The position numbers were made by a program, and so were the translations under genes. Below are positions 1 to 7,050 of a stretch of 10,674 nt of DNA, piece after piece (the stretch's first letter is position 1; each line of letters opens with the position of its first letter). The DNA lies in NCBI GenBank assembly GCA_030598645.1, contig JAUVPN010000062.1, forward strand, positions 1 to 10,674, written 5' to 3'. Source of the stretch: Hyphomicrobium sp. Lineage in GTDB: Bacteria; Pseudomonadota; Alphaproteobacteria; Rhizobiales; Hyphomicrobiaceae. The notes under the pieces were generated by a model. The model was given only the letters and a program-made list of their open reading frames with translations, was not told where the DNA came from and made no database searches.

Positions 1-140
1 ACTATGCTGAGGCCGCTCTCGCTGCGTAACGCAGTGCGAAAAGCCTGAACTTGAAGCCCTTACCCCTAGCCGGGTAAGGCGCGGTTCGGAGGGCACCGGG
101 CAACAGAAGCCCTCCACTTGCCTCGGCTTTCCCGGGGGAA
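1..140 (+). ncRNA. ssrA: tmRNA (ssrA), 3' part of the coding segment, truncated by the window start
   Basis: tmRNA rescues stalled ribosomes and adds a degradation tag to the unfinished protein. The end of the tag can be read: codons from position 3 give Y-A-E-A-A-L-A-A, then TAA at 27-29. The partial codon before it ends in AC, which fits the N of the usual N-Y/F-A-E tag. The stop codon forms the 3-base loop of a hairpin (22-26 with 30-34), like helix 5 of known tmRNAs. Downstream are a perfect 8-bp hairpin (58-65 with 72-79) and a 7-bp stem (88-94 with 109-115), whose loop bases CCGGG (96-100) could pair with 131-135 as a pseudoknot. Alphaproteobacterial tmRNA is known to be a two-piece RNA from a permuted gene, so the CCA-bearing acceptor piece is expected upstream, outside the window; no T-arm or CCA end is seen here. 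The 3' end is a guess from the structures. Confidence 0.85.
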
Positions 141-146
141 CATCAA

Positions 147-170
147 CGGGGACATCTCACACGAGACCCG
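147..170 (+). promoter_or_regulatory. Hairpin between ssrA and sspB, in the sspB leader
   Basis: CGGG (147-150) pairs with CCCG (167-170) and TCTC (155-158) with GAGA (163-166), with an ACAC loop and a 4-base bulge (151-154). It lies just upstream of the sspB start at 189. No run of T follows, so it does not look like an intrinsic terminator. It could be a processing or stability element between the RNA gene and sspB, or chance. The pairing is seen in the sequence; any role is inference. Confidence 0.3.
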
Positions 171-188
171 GAACTAAAAGCGAGAGCG

Positions 189-890
189 ATGGCGGCTGAG
201 CCGACGATCGATTATGAGAGCCTTGCCCAGGACGCTTTGCGCGGCCTCGTGCGCGCTGTTCTTTCTCAAACCGCGAAGTCGGGGCTACCAGGCGAGCACC
301 ACTTCTACATCTCGTTCGACACCACTGCTACTGGTGTGGTCCTGTCGAAGCGGCTAAAAGAAAAATACCCGCAAGAAATGACAATCGTGCTGCAGCACCG
401 CTTCTGGGACCTTTCGGTACAAGAGGACCGCTTTGAGGTGAAGCTGACCTTCGACGGCATCCCTGAGCGCCTTGTCGTGCCGTTTGCCGCCATTCGCGTT
501 TTCTTTGACCCCAGTGCCCGATACGGGCTCCAATTCGAAGACCCGGGCCTAGAGCCCGAGACCAGCGAGCACGTGGCTCAGCCCTTCACAGGACGCAGCA
601 CCAATCGTGCGAATGGCGCGCGCAATACATTGCGCTCAACGGCGCCAAAGAAGCCGCGTGTGCCACGCAAGACCAAAAACGAAAAGCGCTCTACGGCTGC
701 GCCCGACGCCTCACCGGGACTCAACCGCATTCCGCTGGACACACCAACGATGGAAGCCGACACCCCTACGCCACCCGGCCCAAAGATAGATGCGCCAGCC
801 GCCGCGGAGCAGAAGTCGGCTGAAGACGCGCCCCGGCAAGACAATGGTGGCGCTCAGATCGTCAGCCTCGACGCTTTTAGAAAGAAATAG
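189..890 (+). CDS. sspB: ClpXP protease adaptor SspB, alphaproteobacterial type
   Basis: SspB is a cytoplasmic dimeric adaptor that binds ssrA-tagged proteins and tethers them to ClpX for degradation. The 233-residue product has the family order: an N-terminal helix rich in D-A-L-R-G-L-V-R (about 8-29), a substrate-binding core with H-H-F-Y-I-S-F-D-T (37-45) and M-T-I-V-L-Q-H-R-F-W-D-L (64-75) ending near residue 117, a low-complexity linker rich in P, T, A and K (about 118-219), and a C-terminal tail I-V-S-L-D-A-F-R-K-K (224-233). By analogy with E. coli SspB, the tail should dock on the ClpX zinc-binding domain. The linker of about 100 residues makes the protein clearly longer than E. coli SspB (165 residues). 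The ATG at 189 is chosen because the conserved N-terminus follows it; upstream there is only a weak purine-rich stretch. Its neighbour is ssrA, which encodes the tag it recognises, a strong contextual match. Confidence 0.93.
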   Translation: MAAEPTIDYESLAQDALRGLVRAVLSQTAKSGLPGEHHFYISFDTTATGVVLSKRLKEKYPQEMTIVLQHRFWDLSVQEDRFEVKLTFDGIPERLVVPFAAIRVFFDPSARYGLQFEDPGLEPETSEHVAQPFTGRSTNRANGARNTLRSTAPKKPRVPRKTKNEKRSTAAPDASPGLNRIPLDTPTMEADTPTPPGPKIDAPAAAEQKSAEDAPRQDNGGAQIVSLDAFRKK

Positions 891-894
891 ATTA

Positions 895-908
895 AGGCTT
901 GAAAGCCT
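895..908 (+). other. Small hairpin just after the sspB stop
   Basis: AGGCT (895-899) and AGCCT (904-908) form a perfect 5-bp stem with a TGAA loop, 4 bases after the sspB stop codon. No T-tract follows, so it is at best a weak terminator or a 3'-end stabiliser. The remaining 909-1058 bases before fumC show no convincing gene; I found no clear promoter there, only weak matches. Confidence 0.25.
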
Positions 909-1058
909 CATCTCTGGTCAACCGATCACAGACATAAGCTGCTGTGGGCATACGGCGCCGAAGGCAGTCAAGACCGTCACACGGGGTGTAGAGCGCGTGT
1001 TGGGCTCGTGTTATGGCCTGCAGCCATCCCAGCGCGACGACAGCAACGGATTTCCGCG

Positions 1059-2462
1059 ATGACAAAATCCCGCACTGAAACCGACACGTTTGGCCCCATC
1101 GAGGTGCCGGCCAACAAGTATTGGGGCGCACAAGCCCAGCGCTCAATCGGCAACTTCAAGATTGGCTGGGAAAAACAGCCGCTCCCCATCGTGCGTGCGC
1201 TTGGCATCGTAAAACGGGCGGCTGCAGAGACCAACATGTCGCTCGGCAAACTCGACAAACGAGTTGGGGAAGCGATCGTCAACGCAGCCCAAGAGGTTAT
1301 AGACGGCAAGCACGACGATCACTTTCCGTTGGTGGTCTGGCAGACGGGCTCAGGCACCCAATCGAATATGAATGCCAATGAGGTGATCGCAAACCGTGCG
1401 ATTGAATTGCTTGGCGGGACGATAGGCTCCAAGGACCCGGTGCATCCCAACGACCACATAAACATGAGCCAGTCGTCAAACGACACTTACCCTACGGCCA
1501 TGCATGTCGCGTGCGCAGAAGAAGTTCAACACCGGCTGCTGCCAGCTCTGCGCCACCTTCATAAGGCCCTAGATACAAAAGCCGAGGCTTGGTCCGACAT
1601 CATCAAAATTGGCCGCACACACACTCAAGATGCAACGCCACTGACGTTGGCCCAAGAGTTTTCCGGCTACACACATCAGATCACCAAGGGCATCCGGCGC
1701 ATCGAATCGACATTGACTGACTTGATGGAACTGGCTCAGGGCGGCACTGCGGTCGGGACAGGTCTCAATGCACCGGAAGGGTTTGCAGAAAACGTCGCCG
1801 AGCGCATCGCCACCATCACCGGCATGCCCTTCACGACGGCACCTAACAAGTTCGAGGCCCTCGCCGCCAGCGATGCGATGGTGATGACACACGGTGCCAT
1901 CAACACCCTCGCCACATCTTTATTTAAGATCGCAAACGACATCCGCCTTCTTGGCTCAGGTCCCCGCTCCGGCCTCGGCGAACTCAGTCTGCCTGAAAAC
2001 GAACCCGGCTCTTCGATCATGCCTGGCAAGGTCAACCCGACCCAATGCGAGGCGGTAACAATGGTATGCGCGCAAGTCTTCGGCAACCACACAACAGTGA
2101 CATTCGCGGGCAGCCAAGGTCATTTCGAACTCAACGTGTTCCGACCGGTCATGGCCTACAATTTCCTTCAATCAGTGCGGCTGCTAGCCGACGCTGCGAA
2201 CTCCTTCGCAGACAACTGTGTCGTCGGCATCGAGCCACGCCGGGACAACATCAAAGCGGGGCTTGAAAGCTCGCTCATGTTGGTCACGGCGCTCGCGCCT
2301 AAAATCGGCTATGACACCGCTGCCAAAATCGCCAAAACCGCACACAAGAATGGTACCACGTTGCGTGACGAGGCCGTTGGCGGCGGCTATGTGACAGAGG
2401 CCGAATTCCAGGAGCTCGTGGACCCCAAAAAGATGCTTGGCCCGAATGAGCAACACTCGTGA
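1059..2462 (+). CDS. fumC: Fumarate hydratase, class II (fumarase C)
   Basis: Catalyses the reversible hydration of fumarate to L-malate in the TCA cycle; a cytoplasmic, iron-independent homotetramer of the fumarase/aspartase superfamily. Starting at the ATG at 1059 the product has 467 residues, the same as E. coli FumC, and the catalytic positions fall on the E. coli numbers. The substrate-site motif G-S-G-T-Q-S-N is at 97-103 with T100, the general-acid-region histidine of G-R-T-H-T-Q-D is H188, and the signature [11 protein letters not shown] starts at 317 with catalytic S318. [14 protein letters not shown] also matches the family. The reading frame is open further upstream to 1008, but those 17 residues match nothing in the family; an A-C-G-G-A Shine-Dalgarno-like stretch at 1046-1050 supports 1059. 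It lies 168 bases after sspB, on the same strand, and may be in the same transcription unit. Confidence 0.97.
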   Translation: MTKSRTETDTFGPIEVPANKYWGAQAQRSIGNFKIGWEKQPLPIVRALGIVKRAAAETNMSLGKLDKRVGEAIVNAAQEVIDGKHDDHFPLVVWQTGSGTQSNMNANEVIANRAIELLGGTIGSKDPVHPNDHINMSQSSNDTYPTAMHVACAEEVQHRLLPALRHLHKALDTKAEAWSDIIKIGRTHTQDATPLTLAQEFSGYTHQITKGIRRIESTLTDLMELAQGGTAVGTGLNAPEGFAENVAERIATITGMPFTTAPNKFEALAASDAMVMTHGAINTLATSLFKIANDIRLLGSGPRSGLGELSLPENEPGSSIMPGKVNPTQCEAVTMVCAQVFGNHTTVTFAGSQGHFELNVFRPVMAYNFLQSVRLLADAANSFADNCVVGIEPRRDNIKAGLESSLMLVTALAPKIGYDTAAKIAKTAHKNGTTLRDEAVGGGYVTEAEFQELVDPKKMLGPNEQHS

Positions 2463-2520
2463 TAGCGGAAATTGTCAACTTTTGCTTACAGCACGACGAT
2501 CGCAACCACGAGCTATAACA

Positions 2521-2739
2521 ATGATGCGTCCAGTGAAGCGCTCATTCACAATCAAGGGACACCGAACGTCGATTTCAGTGGAGGCACCCTTCTGGGAGGC
2601 ACTGCGCCAAATTGCGGCAGCAGAGAACATCACGCTTGCGGCACTCGTGGCAGCAATCGACGCTGATCGTGGCGCTGCAGGGCTTTCAAGCGCCGTACGA
2701 GTTTGGGTGCTCGACTATTTCCGCAGGCGGGCAAGCTAA
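2521..2739 (+). CDS. Ribbon-helix-helix domain protein (RHH_4-like)
   Basis: A small protein of 73 residues (72 if the second ATG at 2524 is used) that fits the alphaproteobacterial ribbon-helix-helix family RHH_4. The R-S-F-T-I-K-G-H-R-T-S-I-S-V-E strand is followed by a helix containing P-F-W-E-A-L-R-Q-I-A, a second helix with N-I-T-L-A-A-L-V-A-A-I-D, and the closing S-S-A-V-R-V-W-V-L-D-Y-F motif. Such folds usually dimerise and bind DNA or act as antitoxins, but members of this family are mostly uncharacterised and no toxin gene is next to it. The frame is open upstream into fumC (2437), but that extension does not resemble the family, so the start at 2521 is preferred; no good Shine-Dalgarno is visible. 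The gene follows fumC by 58 bases on the same strand, probably as one operon. Confidence 0.85.
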   Translation: MMRPVKRSFTIKGHRTSISVEAPFWEALRQIAAAENITLAALVAAIDADRGAAGLSSAVRVWVLDYFRRRAS

Positions 2740-5700
2740 CTAGTAACCCTGTAGCGAACGCATAATTTGGTCGCCCGCAGGTAAGGCTCGACGAACCGCG
2801 CGTCTGCGTCGATAGGTCGGAGTTCTCGGTTCAATCGTCTCGCCCACCGTATCCGGTGCCGCTTCACCTGAGGTGGGGCCAGCAGTTTGCGCGTCCTGCC
2901 CATCGATAGGCGGAATGTTCAATCTAGGATCAGCTGCCGCGGACCCCGGGGTAACGACCGACGGCTCCGGCGGCTCAATCATCCATGTCGGCGAAACTGC
3001 CGGTTCGGGTTCAGGCACAGCTTCTGCTGCGGCTTCTGCCGCTGCTCTGGCATCGCGTTCCGCCTCGAGCGTACTGCGCCGCTCATCGTCCTGCTGCGCC
3101 CTCTCCGAGTCGCGCCAACGCAACCGCTCCAATTGCTCTGCGTCGAGCTCCATTCTCCGAATCGCCAGTTCACGCTCCAGCTGGCCTGATGTGATACGTG
3201 GCTTTAGGGACCATGCGTCCTTAAGTGGTCCCACGTAAACAACGCTAATGGCAGGAAGCGCGCCCTTGCGAGGCAATTCGGGCCGCGCAACGTCGGGTTC
3301 TTTCGGCTCCACCTGCCAAGAGCTGTCCACAACGAGCGAGGCGAGGTCCACTGTGGTCTTGACCGTGGTGCGCCCGGCTTGGGATTGCAGCATGACCGGC
3401 GAAAACTTGGCAGCTCCATCGACAATTTCTATGGCAATCGTTCGCGGTCCCACCTTGACGTCGCTGGAGGCAAGCTGCGCCTCCAATGCCTTGTTAAGCT
3501 CCTCTCCACTTCCGCCCGCCTCACCGGTCAGTACAGCCTCTGCCGTGGCCACTACAGCCAACGGCGTCGGCGCGCGCATCCTCATTTCCGTTAGCGTAAG
3601 GTCGCCGTTACCTGTCGCCACCGTCATCAGTGCGCGCGGACTCGATGCTCGTCCGGAGAATGCAAGTGACAAAGAGGCCGCGGCATCATTAGTGTTCTTG
3701 GTTGCGCCTGAGGCAGCGCCCACAAGATGTGCACCAGTCAGCTTGAGGTCACCAACAACGGACGCGCCGCCCGCCGCTCTCTCTAGCGCAAGAGTAGCCA
3801 ACACTTTGCCACCAAGTGCGCCACCCTCAAGCTTGGTGACTTCAACCTTCCCGGGAGCAACAGTTACCTCAAGCCGAGCCTTCTTGATCGCCATTCCTTG
3901 TTCGAGCGTCAGCGTACCAAAGCTAATACCGAGCTTGCCCTCTGACCCATTAAAGGAGGCAAAGTCAAAGGGCAGGTCAGGCCAAACGCTTTTGCCGCCC
4001 GTGGCAGGTTCGCCTTCTACTTGGCCGATCCGCTTGGTCTCGACTGCGGCTGCTGCGTCACGATCAACGACGGCGGCAAGAAGGCCAGGAATTGAAGCCC
4101 GGTCCACCTCCAGCTCGGATGTTATGATCGTTGGTCCGGTTTCGGGATACGCCAACGCAATCGTACCACCCACCTTGCTGCCGCCGATTGTTAGTCGGTG
4201 AGGCTTGAACTCGATTGCATGTTCGCTCGAAACGACCGACAGCTTTCCGACAATCGGCGTTCCCTGCAGGCCGCGACCGTCACCAAGACCGGCGAACGCC
4301 AGGACGCTGCCGAGGTCGCGTGACGACAGGTGCACCTCGCCATCGAATGTGGTTGGGCTTTCCTTCGGGAGCCTTAATCGCCCCTCATAAGCGAGTGCGA
4401 GACCAGGAGCCCTCACTGTCGCCATAGCGCCCATACCGTTCGCCGGCGTGCCGACTGCCTTAACGAATAGCTCACCTCTACGTGCTTGAGAGGGTGCATT
4501 TATTTGGCGTCCGCTCAAGCTGGTTAGCAGCCGCGCCACATGGCGGCTCTCGATGGATGCAGTGAAATCGGCGCCTTGCTGGCTCCAGCCACGCAAACCG
4601 CCGTCGAATAGCGCCGTTGCAACGACACGGCCACCCTGCACTGTGCCATCGAGGACAATGTCTGCCGTACCGTCGTTACGCTGACCGAGATTTATCGTAC
4701 CGGCAAGATGTAGCGGGGCGAGATCGGCAAGACGCATAGCTACGTCCTTCTCGTCCTCCGGCAGGCCCAAAAGTCGAATGAACGCTGCGGCAGCCGACGG
4801 CGCAGGCGCCCCAAGAACCCATTTCAGCACCCCATGCGGCTTGCCTGAAATGTTGGCGATATTTCCCTCCAGCTCGAACGCTAAGCCGTCGTCGGTCACG
4901 AACTTCAACGCGGGTATCGCCAATCGGCCTTGATCGATGGTGGCGTTCATGCCGACATCACGCAGCGGCTGACCACCCGTCAGAAGTTTGCCTGCTTTCA
5001 AGCGGAGCGACACGTCGGTGTTAGAGCTGCCAAGCCAACGTGGACCGTCGGAATGTTCCGACTGGCCATTGTTTGCGTCCTCAGGCACAGATGCGACGAG
5101 GAGACCCTTCAGATAATTCATGCCCCCTGGCCAAAGCTCGCTTGCATCGATTTCATGTCCCTCAAGTACAACGTCGAGACGCGTGCGCTCCCCGGCACTG
5201 TAGTGCACCTCGCCGGCAAGCGGCGTCCCACCAATCTCCGCTCTGATATCCGTGAGGTCGATAGACGATTTACCCAAACCCAGCCTGCCTTCCATCGAAA
5301 ACGGTCCCTCGTTGCGAACCGCCTTGGCTACTGCTGGATCTTTGCTTGCCCAGTTTAAGAATCGCGCGAGACTGGTACCACGCAAGGCGAGTTCGCCCTG
5401 GAATCCGCGAGCCTTCTTTACGTCGGCGACGGTGCCGTCAAGATCGAGCCTAGAGCCGCCTGGCAAACTGGCGCGCAAATCCTTCACCAGCAGCTTGCCC
5501 TTAGAGCGGCCTACTTCGAGCCTGATGCCACTGACGGCTTCGCCCCCGAGGTTTGCCTGGTCGAGATTAAACCGGAACGTGCTTTCAGCATCCGTGGGAA
5601 GTGCCCTCATCAGCGCCGAGACAAAACTGCGTGCGGTATCGACGGGACTTTGCGAAGGGCTCGATACAGCAATCTTGTCGAGGTCGAGCCAGCGCGAGGC

Positions 5701-6687
5701 GAGATCGAGATTGATGCCGAGCGCATCCTCCCACGTCGCTTGGGCGGCACCTGATATGAGCTGCGGCTGTCCGACACTTTCGAATGAAATGCTGATATCG
5801 TCGAATTCCAATCCCTTCGCATTGCCTGCAATGTTGGCCTTAAAATCGAGGAGTGGCGCCTCGACCTTTTGCGCGACCACCCCTTCGTTTTCTGCCTTCG
5901 CTTCGGGCATCTGCGCTGGATCAAGCTGGAGCTTGGCCGTCGCCTCACCTTCGAAGCGAGGGCGGCCTTTCAGATCAGAGAAACGGCCGTCGACGGAGTA
6001 AGTGCTGGCACCCTTGGCACTGTCACGCACCGACGCCTTGAAGCGAATGCCACTTTCGGAATCCAACCCACCGGTAACGACACGCACCGCTCGCTCTTGC
6101 CCTGCCCACTCCGTATGACCCTTGAACGAGAAAGGGCCTTTCAAAGAGTCGGCTTTGAATTCACCGTTCAGTCCATCCAGCTGGGCGAAGCTGACTCCCC
6201 TAGGGCCGTGGAATTCCAGCATGCCGTCAATGATCTTAACGGATTGCAGAGCTACATCGGCCGGCGCGAAAGGGAGCATACCCGGCGCTATGTTCAATTG
6301 GCGCCAATTGCCGGTGCCTTGAGCGTCGACGGCAAGACGTGCCACCGGGCGCTTGAGCTCGACCTCGTTGGCTTCAAGCACACCCTTCAACAATGGCGGA
6401 ACCGAAAGTCGCATCGTGAAGCTGTCGGCACTGAAGAAAGGCTTGCCGAGATTACCCGTGACATCGGCAATACGTAGCTTGTCGAAGCGCACGTAGGGGG
6501 CCGGTAGCAAGCGCACATTGACGTTGCCACCAACGCGCACTTGACGGCCGAGTATGCGCGTAGCCTCCTCTTCGAAAACACCGCGATAGCCGTTCCAGTC
6601 AACAAAATGGGGCACCGCGAATAACGCGGCGAGCGAAAGCACTATCAGGCCAGAAATATAAAGGAGACCGTTGCTCATTTGCCCCAT
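2740..6687 (-). CDS. AsmA-family protein with coiled-coil C-terminus
   Basis: A protein of 1315 residues with one N-terminal signal-anchor segment (about residues 8-27) followed by F-V-D-W-N-G-Y-R and G-R-Q-V-R-V-G-G-N-V-N-V-R-L-L-P, typical of the start of AsmA proteins. The long body is full of short beta-strand patterns (L-x-G-x-L-x-L), as in the periplasmic beta-rich AsmA/TamB/YhdP superfamily, which is thought to form hydrophobic grooves that move phospholipids between inner and outer membranes. The region around residues 1000-1130 resembles the AsmA C-terminal domain. After it comes a highly charged E/R/A-rich segment (about 1167-1224), probably a coiled coil, then a proline-rich tail and a basic cluster (R-R-R-R-A-V-R-R) near the end. 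It is about twice the length of E. coli AsmA (617), so the symbol asmA is not assigned. The start could also be the ATG at 6678; neither has a clear Shine-Dalgarno. It is divergent from uvrD. Confidence 0.88.
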   Translation of the reverse strand: MGQMSNGLLYISGLIVLSLAALFAVPHFVDWNGYRGVFEEEATRILGRQVRVGGNVNVRLLPAPYVRFDKLRIADVTGNLGKPFFSADSFTMRLSVPPLLKGVLEANEVELKRPVARLAVDAQGTGNWRQLNIAPGMLPFAPADVALQSVKIIDGMLEFHGPRGVSFAQLDGLNGEFKADSLKGPFSFKGHTEWAGQERAVRVVTGGLDSESGIRFKASVRDSAKGASTYSVDGRFSDLKGRPRFEGEATAKLQLDPAQMPEAKAENEGVVAQKVEAPLLDFKANIAGNAKGLEFDDISISFESVGQPQLISGAAQATWEDALGINLDLASRWLDLDKIAVSSPSQSPVDTARSFVSALMRALPTDAESTFRFNLDQANLGGEAVSGIRLEVGRSKGKLLVKDLRASLPGGSRLDLDGTVADVKKARGFQGELALRGTSLARFLNWASKDPAVAKAVRNEGPFSMEGRLGLGKSSIDLTDIRAEIGGTPLAGEVHYSAGERTRLDVVLEGHEIDASELWPGGMNYLKGLLVASVPEDANNGQSEHSDGPRWLGSSNTDVSLRLKAGKLLTGGQPLRDVGMNATIDQGRLAIPALKFVTDDGLAFELEGNIANISGKPHGVLKWVLGAPAPSAAAAFIRLLGLPEDEKDVAMRLADLAPLHLAGTINLGQRNDGTADIVLDGTVQGGRVVATALFDGGLRGWSQQGADFTASIESRHVARLLTSLSGRQINAPSQARRGELFVKAVGTPANGMGAMATVRAPGLALAYEGRLRLPKESPTTFDGEVHLSSRDLGSVLAFAGLGDGRGLQGTPIVGKLSVVSSEHAIEFKPHRLTIGGSKVGGTIALAYPETGPTIITSELEVDRASIPGLLAAVVDRDAAAAVETKRIGQVEGEPATGGKSVWPDLPFDFASFNGSEGKLGISFGTLTLEQGMAIKKARLEVTVAPGKVEVTKLEGGALGGKVLATLALERAAGGASVVGDLKLTGAHLVGAASGATKNTNDAAASLSLAFSGRASSPRALMTVATGNGDLTLTEMRMRAPTPLAVVATAEAVLTGEAGGSGEELNKALEAQLASSDVKVGPRTIAIEIVDGAAKFSPVMLQSQAGRTTVKTTVDLASLVVDSSWQVEPKEPDVARPELPRKGALPAISVVYVGPLKDAWSLKPRITSGQLERELAIRRMELDAEQLERLRWRDSERAQQDDERRSTLEAERDARAAAEAAAEAVPEPEPAVSPTWMIEPPEPSVVTPGSAAADPRLNIPPIDGQDAQTAGPTSGEAAPDTVGETIEPRTPTYRRRRAVRRALPAGDQIMRSLQGY

Positions 6688-6689
6688 TT

Positions 6690-6715
6690 AGGGATCGCAA
6701 AAATGCGCAATCCCT
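6690..6715. repeat. Inverted repeat immediately upstream of the AsmA gene start
   Basis: AGGGAT (6690-6695) pairs with ATCCCT (6710-6715), extended inward by CGC (6696-6698) with GCG (6705-6707) and a 2-base bulge, around an A-rich loop. It begins 2 bases upstream of the minus-strand start codon at 6687. In the AsmA mRNA it would fold next to the ribosome-binding region and could limit translation initiation; it could also be an operator-like site. The symmetry is seen; function is inference. Confidence 0.35.
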
Positions 6716-6928
6716 CTCTTATCAAAAATCAGCGGACTCAGACGCAGCGCGCCGCCCTCTTAAGTGGGAATGCACTGCACGCTTGTCTATCTAATGACGC
6801 TCAGTCGGCGCTCGTGCACCTGCCACCGGTCTCCGGCTGCGGCACTCTAACTTATTCGCCTGCACGTGTCCGAGCCTCCATTTAGGCCAATTCCTTGACG
6901 TTTCGCGCCGCTAGCATGGCCGCATCAT

Positions 6929-6955
6929 GGCGGAGGGCTGCGGTACAGCCCCGCC
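6929..6955. repeat. GC-rich hairpin upstream of uvrD
   Basis: GGCG (6929-6932) plus GGGCTG (6935-6940) pair with CAGCCC (6946-6951) plus CGCC (6952-6955): ten pairs with a GA bulge and a CGGTA loop. No T-run follows on either strand, so a standard intrinsic terminator is unlikely. It lies about 60 bases upstream of the uvrD promoter candidate and might be a regulator site or the remains of a structured RNA. The pairing is seen; the role is unknown. Confidence 0.4.
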
Positions 6956-7015
6956 GCACGCAGCAACACGAAGCGAGACGCACCATATCTCGTGTGGGTG
7001 ACCGTCTGAGGGCCG

Positions 7016-7042
7016 TTGCTGCGAGTCAGCGGGTGCTATACT
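7016..7042 (+). promoter_or_regulatory. Candidate sigma-70-type promoter for uvrD (extended -10)
   Basis: TTGCTG (7016-7021) could be a -35 box and TATACT (7037-7042), preceded by TGC, an extended -10 box. The spacer is 15 bases, shorter than ideal, which the extended -10 could offset. Transcription would begin near 7049, leaving either a nearly leaderless start at the ATG 7051 or a leader of about 30 bases to the ATG 7081. Prediction by eye only. Confidence 0.4.
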
Positions 7043-7050
7043 TGCGAGGA

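Larger units (their letters stand above)
6688..7050. other. Divergent intergenic region between the AsmA gene and uvrD
   Basis: These 363 bases hold no gene I can support. They contain the inverted repeat next to the AsmA start (6690-6715), a strong hairpin (6929-6955), and an extended -10 promoter candidate reading toward uvrD (7016-7042). The uvrD frame is open back to a TTG at 6895, but the residues this adds (W-R-R-A-A-V-Q-P-R-R and similar) are arginine-rich and unlike helicase N-termini. I could not identify a convincing minus-strand promoter for the AsmA gene. Confidence 0.5.

Noticed and set aside
80..140. 6S RNA (ssrS) as the explanation for the structured region
   Set aside because: The stem with the CCGGGCAACAGAA loop first suggested 6S, but the readable degradation tag and stop at 3-29 immediately upstream identify the RNA as tmRNA.
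578..844. Minus-strand frame inside sspB
   Set aside because: Low-complexity shadow of the SspB linker; the sspB frame has the conserved core and tail.
2521..2739. Antitoxin of a toxin-antitoxin pair
   Set aside because: The ribbon-helix-helix fold is common in antitoxins, but no toxin-like small gene lies next to it and it fits the fumC-linked single-gene family.
3248..4201. A 317-codon + strand open frame opposite the AsmA gene
   Set aside because: Its translation is S/A/P/R-rich low complexity without domain patterns, and it lies wholly antisense to a gene with a signal anchor and AsmA motifs; a typical GC-rich shadow frame.
5252..6001. A 249-codon + strand open frame opposite the AsmA gene
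   Set aside because: Same reason: antisense shadow, serine-rich, no recognisable motif or ribosome-binding site.
6679..6885. A 68-codon + strand frame upstream of uvrD
   Set aside because: It overlaps the AsmA start, has no Shine-Dalgarno and no recognisable motif.
6895..6923. TTGACG as a -35 box for uvrD
   Set aside because: No acceptable -10 hexamer is found 16-18 bases downstream.
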